Notes: generated by a model from the letters alone, not told the origin. 64,000 nt of DNA from Chitinophaga niastensis (GCF_003014755.1 NZ_PYAW01000001.1:744001-808000), one strand, 5' to 3'; counted from the stretch's first letter, positions 33,722-42,461 are shown. Program-made: numbers and translations.

Positions 33722-33778
33722 TTGCTATTTAATTACGCTGCTATTTTGAAATTCAATAGTAGCGTAACTAAATAGCAA
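33722..33778. repeat. Intergenic palindrome P5, GCTATTT heptamers
   Basis: The arms (33722-33750, 33752-33778) contain GCTATTT, AATTACG and CTGCTAT units. Two substitutions and a two-base gap separate the arms, and the loop is one base. It lies 7 nt from one convergent stop and 5 nt from the other. Confidence 0.65.
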
Positions 33779-33783
33779 GACAA

Positions 33784-34191
33784 TTAAATAGCGACTTCCA
33801 GCAATTCGGTCACCCGCTCTTTTATGTAGGCGGCCTTGTTATCAGTGGATATCATATCGTCATCCAATCCATCCATGGTGCGTTTGTGCATCTTTTCCAC
33901 CCGACCATCTATCTTCTTAAAATATTCATCTTTCTTTTCTTCCCAGGTCCCCTGTTCTGCTTGCAGCTTCTGCTGCCGGTTGGGACTCAGACTGGAATAA
34001 AGATGTTGTAGCGTGCTATACAGCAGGCTGTCCAGCTGTTTGTAATAAGTGAGGGCACAGTCATACATTTTATGACTTTTGCCAAGGCATTGCTGATAGT
34101 GGGTTTCAAGTGTGTCCAGGGCCGTTTGTCGCGATTGGGAATAAGCATTGGTACACAGGAAAACCGTCAGTATAAGGATAAGGTTTCGCAT
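33784..34191 (-). CDS. LprI-like lysozyme-inhibitor-family protein
   Basis: This 135-aa protein has a signal peptide (MRNLILILTVFLCTNAYS). The mature part has the shape of LprI/DUF1311 proteins: 'ETHYQQCLGKSHKMYDCALTYYKQLDSLL' with two cysteines and then a helical hairpin ('RQQKLQAEQGTWEEKKDEYF', the LxxxQxxWxxxRD-type block). Members inhibit lysozyme in Mycobacterium and others; here that is only a family-level guess. A second, slightly better match lies directly upstream in the chromosome (34246-34641). An exact -7 box at 34209-34216 gives it its own promoter in the gap. Confidence 0.65.
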   Translation of the reverse strand: MRNLILILTVFLCTNAYSQSRQTALDTLETHYQQCLGKSHKMYDCALTYYKQLDSLLYSTLQHLYSSLSPNRQQKLQAEQGTWEEKKDEYFKKIDGRVEKMHKRTMDGLDDDMISTDNKAAYIKERVTELLEVAI

Positions 34192-34208
34192 AGGCGCTGT
34201 GTGAGCGA

Positions 34209-34216
34209 CAAATATA
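34209..34216 (-). promoter_or_regulatory. -7 box for the 33784-34191 gene
   Basis: The minus strand reads TATATTTG, an exact TAnnTTTG match, 17 nt before the ATG. Confidence 0.45.
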
Positions 34217-34245
34217 CGAACATTATATGTTAATTAATGTTAATG

Positions 34246-34641
34246 TTATTCTTTCACACCAACGGAGCCGGAGCAAACATCGCCTTGTGGAAGACCGTTT
34301 AGCCACACGCGTAGTGCATCTGTTCTTTGATGCGTTAGTTCTGTGAGGTAATTAGCCTTACAGGAAGGGAACACACTACCATAACTTTTAGCAGATGCAG
34401 GATACATCACTTTCACCTGTGCATCCCGCAGTTGTATCCACAGGCGTTGCGCCTCTTTCAGGTTGCTGATAAAGGTTTTGTTAGCGGCATAATCCTTTAA
34501 TATCAGCTGATAGATTTCGTTAAGTTTTTTATCTGCTTCCTTATATTCTGTTCCTGCCTGTTTGTTCATCTCAGACTGTGATTGTGAGAAAGCCACCATG
34601 CTGCCGGTGATCAGTAAAATAAAAATAAAAAATGATTTCAT
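34246..34641 (-). CDS. LprI/DUF1311-family exported protein
   Basis: This 131-aa protein has a signal peptide (MKSFFIFILLITGSMVAFS) and the LprI core: 'AGTEYKEADKKLNEIYQLIL', 'LKEAQRLWIQLRDAQVKVMYP' and a C-terminal 'CKANYLTELTHQRTDALRVWL', with a final 'GDVCSGS'. 'QRLWIQLRDA' is the diagnostic block. It may inhibit lysozyme-like enzymes in the periplasm, by analogy only. The ATG lies one base after the stop of the broken methyltransferase gene, so it was probably the second gene of that transcript. A paralogous protein follows downstream. Confidence 0.78.
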   Translation of the reverse strand: MKSFFIFILLITGSMVAFSQSQSEMNKQAGTEYKEADKKLNEIYQLILKDYAANKTFISNLKEAQRLWIQLRDAQVKVMYPASAKSYGSVFPSCKANYLTELTHQRTDALRVWLNGLPQGDVCSGSVGVKE

Positions 34642-34642
34642 G

Positions 34643-35449
34643 TTAGTAAGGTTTGAGAAATTTTAATGCGTATACCATTGGTAGTTTTTCTTCCATTCCT
34701 TTAATGTAAAAACGGCCTTCCTTTTCGATCGTATTATTGAAACAGTTGTAAGGGGAGTAATCAAATTCCTGAAATACCTGTAGCTGCAAACCCTTGTCTG
34801 TTAAGGCCGTGATAATTTCGCTCAGGGGATGATTCCAGGAATACGAAAGGCTTTTAAGATCGGCGCCACGATCTGTATAAGAGCCGGTTGTTTCCTCAAT
34901 GATCGTGGTTGTGTTGAAATAATTATATTTTATCTCCTTAAAATTATCGTCGAACATCCACACTGCCGGATGAAAATCAGCCATGATGAAATGTCCGCCA
35001 GGCTTCAGAAAGTGATTGATTACATGGGCCCATTTGTCCAGATCCGGCAGCCAGCCAATAGTGCCGTAAGAAGTGAACACCATGTCAAATGTACCTTGCA
35101 AATGTTCTGGTAAACTATACAAATCACAACAAATAAAACGGGCTTTATTTTCCAGCTGTAATTGTTTGGTAAGGTCATTGGCCTGTTGTATGGCAGTATC
35201 TGAAAGGTCTATTCCTGTTACATCAGCGCCCATTCTGGCCAGTGAAAGGGTATCCTGCCCGAAATGACATTGCAGATGCAGAACACTTTAATCCTGTACA
35301 TTATCCAATAACGCCAGTTCTATGCTTTTGAGTGAAGTATTACCACTGAGAAACCCTGGCATATCATAAAAATCAGAAGCAACGTGAACGGCTGTACGTT
35401 TATTCCAAAGTTCTTTGTTGGCTATAAGATAGTTTTTTGTTGACTCCAT
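34643..35449 (-). pseudogene. Class I SAM-dependent methyltransferase interrupted by TAA
   Basis: From ATG 35449 the frame reads MESTKNYLIANKELWNKRTA and continues to 'LALLDNVQD', then a TAA at 35288-35290 (codon 54). In the same frame it resumes as 'SVLHLQCHFGQDTLSLARMG' (SAM motif I) and 'ADVTGIDLSDTAIQQAN', and runs to the normal C-terminus. Homologues read straight through this point (typically 'Q-D-K-x-V-L-H-L-Q-C-H-F-G'), so one base change (for example AAA to TAA) explains the break. No frameshift is present. A product could restart at ATG 35233, but that would lack half of motif I. The gene is therefore likely dead, or the TAA is a sequencing error. It ends one base before the LprI-like gene. 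Confidence 0.88.
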
Positions 35450-35464
35450 GGTTGTTATGTTATT

Positions 35465-35791
35465 TTAAATGAGGAGGTATTCCTCGTTTTCCAATTGCAC
35501 TTTGAAGGTAACTTTTGCTTTGAGTGCATTGAATACTTTTAGAATAGTATCTAACCTGGCACTGGTGGTATTGTTTTCCAATTTTGATATTTGTGCTTTT
35601 TGCACGCCTACGAGGCTCCCGAGTTCTTCCTGTGTAAGATGTTGTGTTTGCCGGGCTTTTTTGATTATATCGCCTAACAGATCCATATGAAGGTCGAATT
35701 CAAACTTATCTCTTTTGGGGGAACCTATTGGACCTATGTGCTTATCCAATTGTTCGTCCAGGGTAAACGTTTTTAAGGGCTTCTTTTTCAT
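35465..35791 (-). CDS. XRE-family antitoxin (HigA-like)
   Basis: This 108-aa protein has a canonical helix-turn-helix at about residues 40-95 ('IIKKARQTQHLTQEELGSLVGVQKAQISKLENNTTSARLDTILKVFNAL'), with a short N-terminal extension that would contact the toxin. It follows the RelE/HigB-like toxin gene by 14 nt in the toxin-first order typical of higBA. Its role would be to neutralise the toxin and repress the operon. The broken methyltransferase starts 15 nt after its stop, so that gene sat downstream of the module. Confidence 0.85.
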   Translation of the reverse strand: MKKKPLKTFTLDEQLDKHIGPIGSPKRDKFEFDLHMDLLGDIIKKARQTQHLTQEELGSLVGVQKAQISKLENNTTSARLDTILKVFNALKAKVTFKVQLENEEYLLI

Positions 35792-35805
35792 TTTGTAATT
35801 GCGGT

Positions 35806-36147
35806 TTAGAACTTATTCTCAAAATACTGTTGTCTTATCTTTATTGCGCGATCGATTTCCTTGTTCGGAATTTTGTCTTGCTTTTTAATGAATCCATGTG
35901 TAGCAATAACCAACGTGTTGCCAGGAGATGTTTTATCCCAAAAGGCCAACATTCTGTATTGTATGCCCTCGTAATGTGTTCTGAATTCCCATATGTCATC
36001 CCGTAATTTTTTTAGTAGTTCGGGATCAGTATTATATCTGGCTTTGTAAATATTAGCGTAAATTTTTTCTCTTGCTCTTTTATCTATTTCATCCAGATAA
36101 TTGGCAGCATTTGCCAAAAACTGGACATTAAATTTGGGTTCCAACAT
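35806..36147 (-). CDS. RelE/HigB-like toxin (phage Gp49-type)
   Basis: This 113-aa protein has the Gp49/HigB pattern: 'FNVQFLANAANYLDEIDKRAREKI', 'LKKLRDDIWEFRTHYEGIQYRMLAFWDKT' and 'LVIATHGFIKKQDKIPNKEIDRAIKIRQQY'. The 'ELR...YRMLAF...HGF.KK...P..EI..A' chain of conserved residues is the mRNA-interferase signature. It would cleave ribosome-associated mRNA when unbound from its antitoxin. First gene of a two-gene module; a T-flanked hairpin (36175-36203) separates it from the M16 gene behind it. Confidence 0.85.
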   Translation of the reverse strand: MLEPKFNVQFLANAANYLDEIDKRAREKIYANIYKARYNTDPELLKKLRDDIWEFRTHYEGIQYRMLAFWDKTSPGNTLVIATHGFIKKQDKIPNKEIDRAIKIRQQYFENKF

Positions 36148-36174
36148 GGATGATATGGTTTATCCAAAAATAAA

Positions 36175-36203
36175 AAAAAGTTTCCAGTTATGGAAACTTT
36201 TTT
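36175..36203. terminator. Bidirectional-type terminator hairpin
   Basis: The stem AAAAAAGTTTCC/GGAAACTTTTTT encloses a 6-nt loop. On the minus strand, the strand of the neighbouring genes, the T-run lies downstream of the stem. It sits 21 nt after the M16 gene stop (36225, minus). Confidence 0.75.
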
Positions 36204-36224
36204 AAACGCTTATTTATCATCTGT

Positions 36225-37505
36225 CTATATCACTACCAGTTCATAAAAATCGCCCGGCGAATAATATTGTTTCGCCAGTCGTTGTAATTCTTCTGCGGTA
36301 ATGGTTTTGATAGTTTGGATATTATTGTAGAAATAATTTTCATCCAGATCGTTGAGGATCAGGTTCTTCCAGCGTTGGATCAGCTGGAATGCCCCGTCCA
36401 GATCACCCAGGATTGAACCAATCATGTAGTTACGTACGAGGTCCAGCTCTTCCTTCGGAATGGGTTCATTTTGCAAGCGCAGCAACTCTTTGTATACTTC
36501 ATCAATAGTGGCTTCACAAACATCGCGGCCAGCTTCTGTCTGGATGTTGATAGCACTGATTTGACGGAAGTTATAGATCTGTGAATAGATGCCGTAGGTA
36601 TATCCTTTTTCCTCCCTGATATTACTCATTAAACGGGAGCCGAAGTAACCACCGAAAATGGTGTTTAATATGAGCATCTTTGGAAAGTCGGGATGGTAGC
36701 GGTTAGGGAATTGACGTGCTAAACGCACTGCGCCCTGTACACCGTTTTCATCATTGAAGATCCTGAATTTTTTCTCTTCTGCCGATTGAACTGGCAGGTC
36801 CAGTTTTATCAGGTTACTTTCGCCATTCCATTGTGTGCTGCCGAAATATTTATTAAGCAGCGGGATTACATTGGGAGGCAGATTGCCGGCTACAAAAATT
36901 TTGCAATTGTTGTAGTTGTAGTGTTTTTTGTAAAAGGCACGCAGCCCTTCTGTTTGTAAAGCGTCATATGCCTCCATACTGCTTACACGGCCATATGGAT
37001 GGAATTCACCGAACAAATATTTATCGATAAAACGATTGGCAACGAAATCACATTTCAACAGATTTACTGCCAGTTTTTGTTTCTGGTTTTGTTTATAGAG
37101 ACTCAGCTCATCTTCCGGAAATGCCGGATCGAGTACTACCTCCTGCATGATAGGCAGCAGCACTTCTGTATGTTTTGTTAAACAGTGCAGGGTATAGGTA
37201 GCATTCTCGTGATAGGCGTTACGGTTCAGGTAAGCGCCGTAATAGTCAACGCTTTCATTTATTTCCTGTGCGGTATGTTTTCCTGTGCCATTCTTCATTA
37301 AGAAGTTGGTAGCAGCAGCTTCCAGGCTTTCGCTTTCATACCAGCTGCCCGCAGGAAATACCAGTTCCAGCTGTACGGTTTCCTGTTCGTCGGACTTCAT
37401 TACATAAACGGGAATACCATTATCCAGCGTGAATTTTTCGTACGGTTTCAGCGTTATGTCGAACTCCACAGCATCTTTAATGGGAGGAGGAATTGTTCTA
37501 TTCAT
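36225..37505 (-). CDS. M16-family protein without zinc motif
   Basis: This 426-aa protein has the M16 fold ('YEKFTLDNGIPVYVMKSDEQ', 'AGSWYESESLEAAATNFLMKNGTGKHTAQEI', 'FGEFHPYGRVSSMEAYDAL', 'FGGYFGSRLMSNIREEKGYTYGI'). At the place of HxxEH it reads 'TNFLMKNG', so it cannot bind zinc. It retains the C-terminal R/Y pair (SRLMSNIREEKGYTYG) that M16 partners use for substrate binding. By analogy with other two-subunit M16 systems it forms a complex with the active subunit encoded 43 nt upstream. Cytoplasmic or periplasmic location is unclear, as no signal peptide is present. Confidence 0.9.
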   Translation of the reverse strand: MNRTIPPPIKDAVEFDITLKPYEKFTLDNGIPVYVMKSDEQETVQLELVFPAGSWYESESLEAAATNFLMKNGTGKHTAQEINESVDYYGAYLNRNAYHENATYTLHCLTKHTEVLLPIMQEVVLDPAFPEDELSLYKQNQKQKLAVNLLKCDFVANRFIDKYLFGEFHPYGRVSSMEAYDALQTEGLRAFYKKHYNYNNCKIFVAGNLPPNVIPLLNKYFGSTQWNGESNLIKLDLPVQSAEEKKFRIFNDENGVQGAVRLARQFPNRYHPDFPKMLILNTIFGGYFGSRLMSNIREEKGYTYGIYSQIYNFRQISAINIQTEAGRDVCEATIDEVYKELLRLQNEPIPKEELDLVRNYMIGSILGDLDGAFQLIQRWKNLILNDLDENYFYNNIQTIKTITAEELQRLAKQYYSPGDFYELVVI

Positions 37506-37548
37506 TGTATCTTATTTAAATCGCGACGGCCGTAAAACAGCCATGCAA

Positions 37549-38787
37549 TTAGTTCGCAGCGTAATAGTAAATGGTGTTGGAATTGTTTTCATCAAAAAGC
37601 AATTTTGCTTCTTCATGTATTTCTGCAGCAGTTACTACTTCGTAGTTTTCAAATTCCTTGTTCATCAATTCTGCATCGCCGAGAAGTTCGTAAAATGCGA
37701 GGTTGTTGGCACGGTTGAGTAAACTCATATCTTCAAAAGCCAGCAGGCTCTCTACGCGGTTTTTTACTTTTTGCAATTCTCTTTCTGTGATGATTTCGCC
37801 TTGCAGCTTTTCAAGTTCCTGCTGCACAGCCTTTTCAGCATCTTTCATTTTCACCCCTTTTACCAGTTTGCCTTCAATGGTAAGCAGGCCGGCATCGAGG
37901 CTACCAAAATGGTAACAATCAATATTGCTGAACAGCTTTTTCTCTTTTACCAATACCTGGTGCAAGCGCGAAGAGCTGCCACCACCAAGAATATCGGAGA
38001 TCAGGTCTGCAGCATAATAACGTTTGTCTGTGCGGGCATACATATGATAGCATTTATACAATGCGTCCAATGGTACATTGGCCTTCACTTCCAGTTTATG
38101 TGCGGCTGTTTGTGGTGGTTCTACCGGCAGGTTACGGTTATATTTTTCGCCGGAAGGAATATCACCAAACCATTTCTCTGCGAGCGTTTTTACCTGTTCT
38201 ACCGTAACGTTGCCACCAACAGAAAGAATAGCATTTATCGGACGATAATATTTAAAGAAGAAAGCTTTTACATCTTCCAGCTTTGCGTTTTCAATATGAG
38301 ACAACTCTTTGCCGATGGTCATCCAGCGGTAGGGATGTTTTGCATAGGCCAGCTCGCGCATCTTATGCCATACATCGCCGTAAGGTTTGTTGATATAATG
38401 TTCTTTAAATTCCTCAGATACCACTTTCCGCTGTACATCCAGACTTTTATCTTCAAAAGCCAAAGACAACATACGATCGCTTTCCAGCCAGAAACCAGTT
38501 TCAATGTTTTCTGCAGGAAGCTGTATGTAGTAGTTGGTCAGATCACTGGTGGTGTAAGCATTGTTCTCCCCACCAGCCATTTGTAATGGTTCGTCGTATT
38601 CTGGTATATTGATGGAACCCCCAAACATAAGGTGTTCAAATAAGTGCGCAAAGCCCGTCTGTTCCGGATTTTCATCCCTCGCCCCTACATCGTACAGCAC
38701 ATTTATGACCGCCATTGGGGTGGTATGGTCTTCGTGAACGATTACCCTCAGTCCGTTAGCCAGCGTGAATTTATTATAATGAATCAT
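37549..38787 (-). CDS. M16-family zinc peptidase (active subunit)
   Basis: This 412-aa protein carries the inverted zinc motif HLFEH (residues about 47-51, in 'GFAHLFEHLMFGGS') with the distal Glu in 'VVSEEFKEHYINKPYGDV'. The remaining family blocks are 'LANGLRVIVHEDHTTPMAVI', 'NAYTTSDLTNYYIQLPA', 'YAKHPYRWMTIGKELSHI' and 'GGGSSSRLHQVLVKEKKLFS'. The protein probably degrades small peptides. It precedes the inactive homologue by 43 nt on the same strand, so the two are expected to make the heterodimer. No signal peptide is seen. Confidence 0.93.
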   Translation of the reverse strand: MIHYNKFTLANGLRVIVHEDHTTPMAVINVLYDVGARDENPEQTGFAHLFEHLMFGGSINIPEYDEPLQMAGGENNAYTTSDLTNYYIQLPAENIETGFWLESDRMLSLAFEDKSLDVQRKVVSEEFKEHYINKPYGDVWHKMRELAYAKHPYRWMTIGKELSHIENAKLEDVKAFFFKYYRPINAILSVGGNVTVEQVKTLAEKWFGDIPSGEKYNRNLPVEPPQTAAHKLEVKANVPLDALYKCYHMYARTDKRYYAADLISDILGGGSSSRLHQVLVKEKKLFSNIDCYHFGSLDAGLLTIEGKLVKGVKMKDAEKAVQQELEKLQGEIITERELQKVKNRVESLLAFEDMSLLNRANNLAFYELLGDAELMNKEFENYEVVTAAEIHEEAKLLFDENNSNTIYYYAAN

Positions 38788-38868
38788 ATCCCTTTATTGG
38801 TTAAAATAAGTAAAAAACCGGAAAACGCAAGTTAAAGGATAATTATCAATAGTGGGGCCGGGCACTTT

Positions 38869-39786
38869 CTATTCCAGGTAAAGCTCTTTTTTATCGTAAT
38901 TGATAGTAAGGGTAAATTGTTTCCAGATATCGTAGCCAATGGCACCGGCCACTTCCGTGAACACACCCAGGTCATCAATGTCTTTGCTGTAGCTGACCGG
39001 TACATCTCTGAGGCTATGACCGCCCAACTCCAACAGGGGAATCGAGCTGTTGATATAGTAAAGCACCTTTACCATATCCTGCACCCTGTCTGTGTTAATG
39101 GTAGTGAGCAGGGTATTGAGTTTGTTTTTATCTACATAAGGCCAGTTAAAAAGAATGCCATAGTCGCCACCGGTAGTAATATGATAATGTCCTGGCAATT
39201 TGCGTCCATCAGGTAACTGGATGGAAGCGTCAATCACCGGCGTCGTGAAGTTGAGCTGAAAGTGCAGCAGACGGCCGGTATTACCAATGGGCGTTTTGCC
39301 AGCGCGATATAATAGCAGTTGCTGCTGCCGGTAATCGATTTTTACAATATATGATTTCAGTAAAGCCACGCCAATAATGCCGTCTATTGGTCCTATATCG
39401 GAGAGGTCTTCCAGGTTGGCATTCACATAAGGGAGCCGTAATTCTTTCAGATAAAGGGCATTGATGGTGGCTACAGGTGCCTTTATCACGGCATTGTTAG
39501 TGCCGCTCATGTAGGCTTGCCCGGGTGCTTTCAGGTGCAGCTTTTCGGCTGTTTTGGTATGCAGGATGGTCACCTCTGACCCACTGTCGAAAATAAAATG
39601 CAGGGTATCTGTTCCGCCGGAAAGCATTACAGGTATTACTACATGTTTATCTATCAGCTGAAAAGGTATTACCGCTAACGGTTTTTTATTATCTGTTGTT
39701 ACTGCTGGTGTGCTTTTACGCTGCGCGTAGGCAGGCATAAGGGCATTACAGAGAAATACAATTACTATCCATGAAAAGCGCCACAT
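38869..39786 (-). CDS. Retropepsin-like aspartic protease, short paralogue
   Basis: This 305-aa protein has a signal peptide (MWRFSWIVIVFLCNALMPAYA). It resembles the tandem retropepsin-like proteins of Bacteroidota: the first lobe has 'FIFDSGSEVTILHTKTAEKL' (catalytic Asp-Ser-Gly), and the second reads 'HITTGGDYGILFNW', where homologues have Asp-Thr-Gly. It may therefore carry only one catalytic aspartate and need dimerisation or be inactive. It lacks the PDZ domain of the larger upstream paralogue, which ends 13 nt before it on the same strand, so the two probably form one transcript. Substrate unknown, likely periplasmic. Confidence 0.8.
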   Translation of the reverse strand: MWRFSWIVIVFLCNALMPAYAQRKSTPAVTTDNKKPLAVIPFQLIDKHVVIPVMLSGGTDTLHFIFDSGSEVTILHTKTAEKLHLKAPGQAYMSGTNNAVIKAPVATINALYLKELRLPYVNANLEDLSDIGPIDGIIGVALLKSYIVKIDYRQQQLLLYRAGKTPIGNTGRLLHFQLNFTTPVIDASIQLPDGRKLPGHYHITTGGDYGILFNWPYVDKNKLNTLLTTINTDRVQDMVKVLYYINSSIPLLELGGHSLRDVPVSYSKDIDDLGVFTEVAGAIGYDIWKQFTLTINYDKKELYLE

Positions 39787-39799
39787 GTCACAAATAACG

Positions 39800-41032
39800 C
39801 TAAAGAATACTTTTTATTGGCAGTTTTTTAATGATGAGATCTTTGTCGCGGCTAACCAGGATAGTTGCTTTGGTGCCGATGTTCTTTAATAGCTCTCTGA
39901 ATAGTTGCAGGTTGGCGCCCAGGTTATTGTTGATGGCCATAACGATATCGCCTTTCCGGAAGCCGGCTTTTTCTGCCGGAGAACCTTTGATAATATCCGT
40001 TACTTCTACTCTTCCGTTAATCAGGTAGATGATCAGGCCAGTGTAGGAGTAGTCGAACATATCGCGGTAGTGCGAGTTGGGCATCATGTAAATTTCTTTT
40101 TTTCCGTAGTTGAGCGTGATATTGAAGCGTCGCAGTAAATCGTTGCCTATCATGCCTCCGAGGAAAGGGTATGCTGTTACATTGCTTTTATCATCAAAGA
40201 TGTAGGTGGGTACATTCCGAAAAGCATAGTTGCCTATATGAAATTCCGATACCGTGGTAAGCGACATGGTCATTTTACCTCCGAGGCCCTGGGCTTCTGT
40301 TTGTATTACTTTTTTGCTTCGGTGGCGTTTTTTTTCTTCCAGGACACTGCTATCTGTTACAAACTGTGTTGAGAGCAGTAAACACATACCTGCGCCGGTA
40401 TCAAAATAATAGCGGTTATTGATCGTTCTTTTGGCATTTCTTAGAGGGGCAGATATGAGCGGGATCTGGGTAAGAGAAGGTCTCATCAACTGGCCTCCTC
40501 TGGGATAATTAAATTTTCCTTTAGTATAGATCAGGATCTCTTCTGTATCGTAATCTATGGTGACTATATAACGGCTTATGAGGCTGTATCCGATGATGCC
40601 ATCTACCTGGATACCATACACCTGACTAATGAGTTCATAATCATTGATGTGAAAATTAAGGCTATCCACTGTAAGACCGGGAAGTTCCAAGGAATGATTC
40701 ATGGCAAACGACACGGGCTTGGAGCCGCCAAGACCTTTGATGATCCTGTCTGTAGGAATATGAGGGATACCTAACCGCAGGCAGGTAGTAGTATCCAGTG
40801 AAATACCTGCACTACCTGTATCCAGGATAAACTGCAGGGTGTCCGGATAACCGCTTACCAATGCCTGGATAACCACAACTCCTCCATAGTATTGTTTGAA
40901 GTGGAAACGGGTAATAAGCACGGCTTCGCGCGTACTATCGTTATATAACGTTGTATTTCCGGCAAGTGCCTGGTTTGATATACCGGCGGCTGCCAATAGC
41001 AGCATAACGTGTAACAGAATTGGTCTAAGCAT
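39800..41032 (-). CDS. Retropepsin-like aspartic protease with C-terminal PDZ domain
   Basis: This 410-aa protein has a signal peptide (MLRPILLHVMLLLAAAGISN, then QALA). It has two retropepsin-type lobes, 'QFILDTGSAGISLD' and 'RYYFDTGAGMCLLLS', each with Asp-Thr-Gly, so it has a full catalytic pair within one chain. A PDZ domain follows at about residues 330-400 ('IIKGSPAEKAGFRKGDIVMA'), which suggests substrate or partner peptide binding. The two-lobe plus PDZ arrangement is common in Bacteroidota secreted proteases of unknown target. First gene of the tandem pair. Confidence 0.86.
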   Translation of the reverse strand: MLRPILLHVMLLLAAAGISNQALAGNTTLYNDSTREAVLITRFHFKQYYGGVVVIQALVSGYPDTLQFILDTGSAGISLDTTTCLRLGIPHIPTDRIIKGLGGSKPVSFAMNHSLELPGLTVDSLNFHINDYELISQVYGIQVDGIIGYSLISRYIVTIDYDTEEILIYTKGKFNYPRGGQLMRPSLTQIPLISAPLRNAKRTINNRYYFDTGAGMCLLLSTQFVTDSSVLEEKKRHRSKKVIQTEAQGLGGKMTMSLTTVSEFHIGNYAFRNVPTYIFDDKSNVTAYPFLGGMIGNDLLRRFNITLNYGKKEIYMMPNSHYRDMFDYSYTGLIIYLINGRVEVTDIIKGSPAEKAGFRKGDIVMAINNNLGANLQLFRELLKNIGTKATILVSRDKDLIIKKLPIKSIL

Positions 41033-41128
41033 ACATGGGGATGCAGGGATGTTGTATTGCTATAAATTTAACATTAAAAACGATTCGTATAAAATATTTT
41101 TATTAAGGGCAGTTAATTACTGAAATAC

Positions 41129-41136
41129 TACCTTTG
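41129..41136 (+). promoter_or_regulatory. -7 box for mqnC
   Basis: TACCTTTG is an exact TAnnTTTG match, 31 nt before the mqnC ATG. Confidence 0.55.
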
Positions 41137-41167
41137 TTCCAGTTATTCAGGGATTGAAACATAGCAC

Positions 41168-42292
41168 ATGGAACTTCAGGACTTATACAAAAAGGCGCAA
41201 AATTTTGAATTTCTGACAGCAACAGAAGGGGTATACTTATTTGAGCATGCACCGCTGGCAGAATTAATGGAGATTGCCAACGAGTTACGTAAACAGCAGG
41301 TACCACATGGCAAGGTAACCTGGCAAATAGACAGGAACGTGAACACGACTAACGTGTGCACCGCTAACTGTAAGTTTTGTAATTTTTACCGCATACCTGG
41401 TCACAAGGATGCTTACATCACACAAATAGATGAGTATAAGCGCAAGATTGAGGAAACCCTGAAATATGGCGGCGACCAGCTGTTGTTACAGGGCGGCCAC
41501 CATCCTGAGCTGGGACTCAGTTTTTACGTTGATCTTTTTAAAGAGCTGAAACAATTATATCCTGCATTACGACTGCACACCCTCGGGCCTCCCGAAGTAG
41601 CGCATATCACCAAGCTGGAAAAGAGTACACATATTGAAGTATTACGTGCACTGCAGGAAGCTGGCATGGACAGTTTACCAGGCGCCGGTGCGGAAATACT
41701 GAATGATCGTGTACGCAGATTAATTTCCAAAGGAAAATGTGGTGCGCAGGAATGGCTGGACGTTATGCGTGCGGCACATAAACTGAACATTGCCTCTTCT
41801 GCTACGATGATGTTTGGTCACGTAGAAACAGTATTGGAGCGCTTTGAGCACCTGGTAGATATCCGTCAGGTACAAAGCGAAAAGCCGGAAGGGCATTATG
41901 GCTTCACTGCCTTTATTCCATGGACCTTCCAGGATGTAGATACATTGCTGGCAAAGATCCGTGGTGTGCACAACATGACCACCTCTGAAGAATACATCCG
42001 CATGATTGCCATGAGCCGCATTATGCTGCCTAATATTAAAAACATTCAGGCGTCATGGTTAACGGTAGGTAAACAGGTAGCACAGCTTTGTTTGCATGCA
42101 GGTGCCAATGATTTTGGTTCTATTATGATTGAAGAAAATGTAGTGAGTGCAGCTGGTGCACCACATCGCTTTACTTACCTGTCTATGCAGGAGGCGATCA
42201 GGGAAGCCGGTTTTGAACCACAACTACGTACACAGCTATACGCATTCAGGGAAGTTCCTGCTGCGATAGAAGAGCAGGTGATTAATTACTAA
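41168..42292 (+). CDS. mqnC: Cyclic dehypoxanthinyl futalosine synthase
   Basis: This 374-aa radical SAM enzyme of the futalosine route to menaquinone closes the ring of dehypoxanthine futalosine. The [4Fe-4S] CxxxCxxC is Cys64, Cys68 and Cys71 in 'TNVCTANCKFCNFYR'. Further blocks characteristic of MqnC rather than MqnE are 'GGDQLLLQGGHHPELGL', 'GMDSLPGAGAEILNDRVRRL', 'TMMFGHVETVLERFEHL', 'GFTAFIPWTFQD' and 'MIEENVVSAAGA'. The organism therefore makes menaquinone by this path, consistent with respiratory cbb3 genes later in the window. Monocistronic, with a -7 box in front and a hairpin terminator behind. No other mqn gene is adjacent. Confidence 0.95.
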   Translation: MELQDLYKKAQNFEFLTATEGVYLFEHAPLAELMEIANELRKQQVPHGKVTWQIDRNVNTTNVCTANCKFCNFYRIPGHKDAYITQIDEYKRKIEETLKYGGDQLLLQGGHHPELGLSFYVDLFKELKQLYPALRLHTLGPPEVAHITKLEKSTHIEVLRALQEAGMDSLPGAGAEILNDRVRRLISKGKCGAQEWLDVMRAAHKLNIASSATMMFGHVETVLERFEHLVDIRQVQSEKPEGHYGFTAFIPWTFQDVDTLLAKIRGVHNMTTSEEYIRMIAMSRIMLPNIKNIQASWLTVGKQVAQLCLHAGANDFGSIMIEENVVSAAGAPHRFTYLSMQEAIREAGFEPQLRTQLYAFREVPAAIEEQVINY

Positions 42293-42314
42293 GCATCGTG
42301 TAATAAAAATATCC

Positions 42315-42348
42315 GGGCGTCCTGATTTTTCAGGGCGCCTGTTTTTTT
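42315..42348 (+). terminator. Terminator of mqnC
   Basis: The stem GGCGTCCTGA/TCAGGGCGCC (one G-U pair) is followed by TGTTTTTTT, 22 nt past the stop. Confidence 0.8.
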
Positions 42349-42461
42349 TATAATCTGTTCATTAGTAAATCGTTAACATCTCTCAAAATATTGTTAAAAT
42401 TAGGTCACCCATGTTACAAAATCCTCCTTCGCACGTCTAACAGGTACTAACTAATCAAACT

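Noticed and set aside
34643-35233. Methyltransferase considered intact from ATG 35233
   Set aside because: That product would start inside the SAM-binding fold, after the GxG loop; the 72 upstream codons in the same frame are clearly part of the protein.
38869-41032. Retropepsin-like pair considered as retroelement-derived genes
   Set aside because: Both have signal peptides and no reverse transcriptase or integrase is near.
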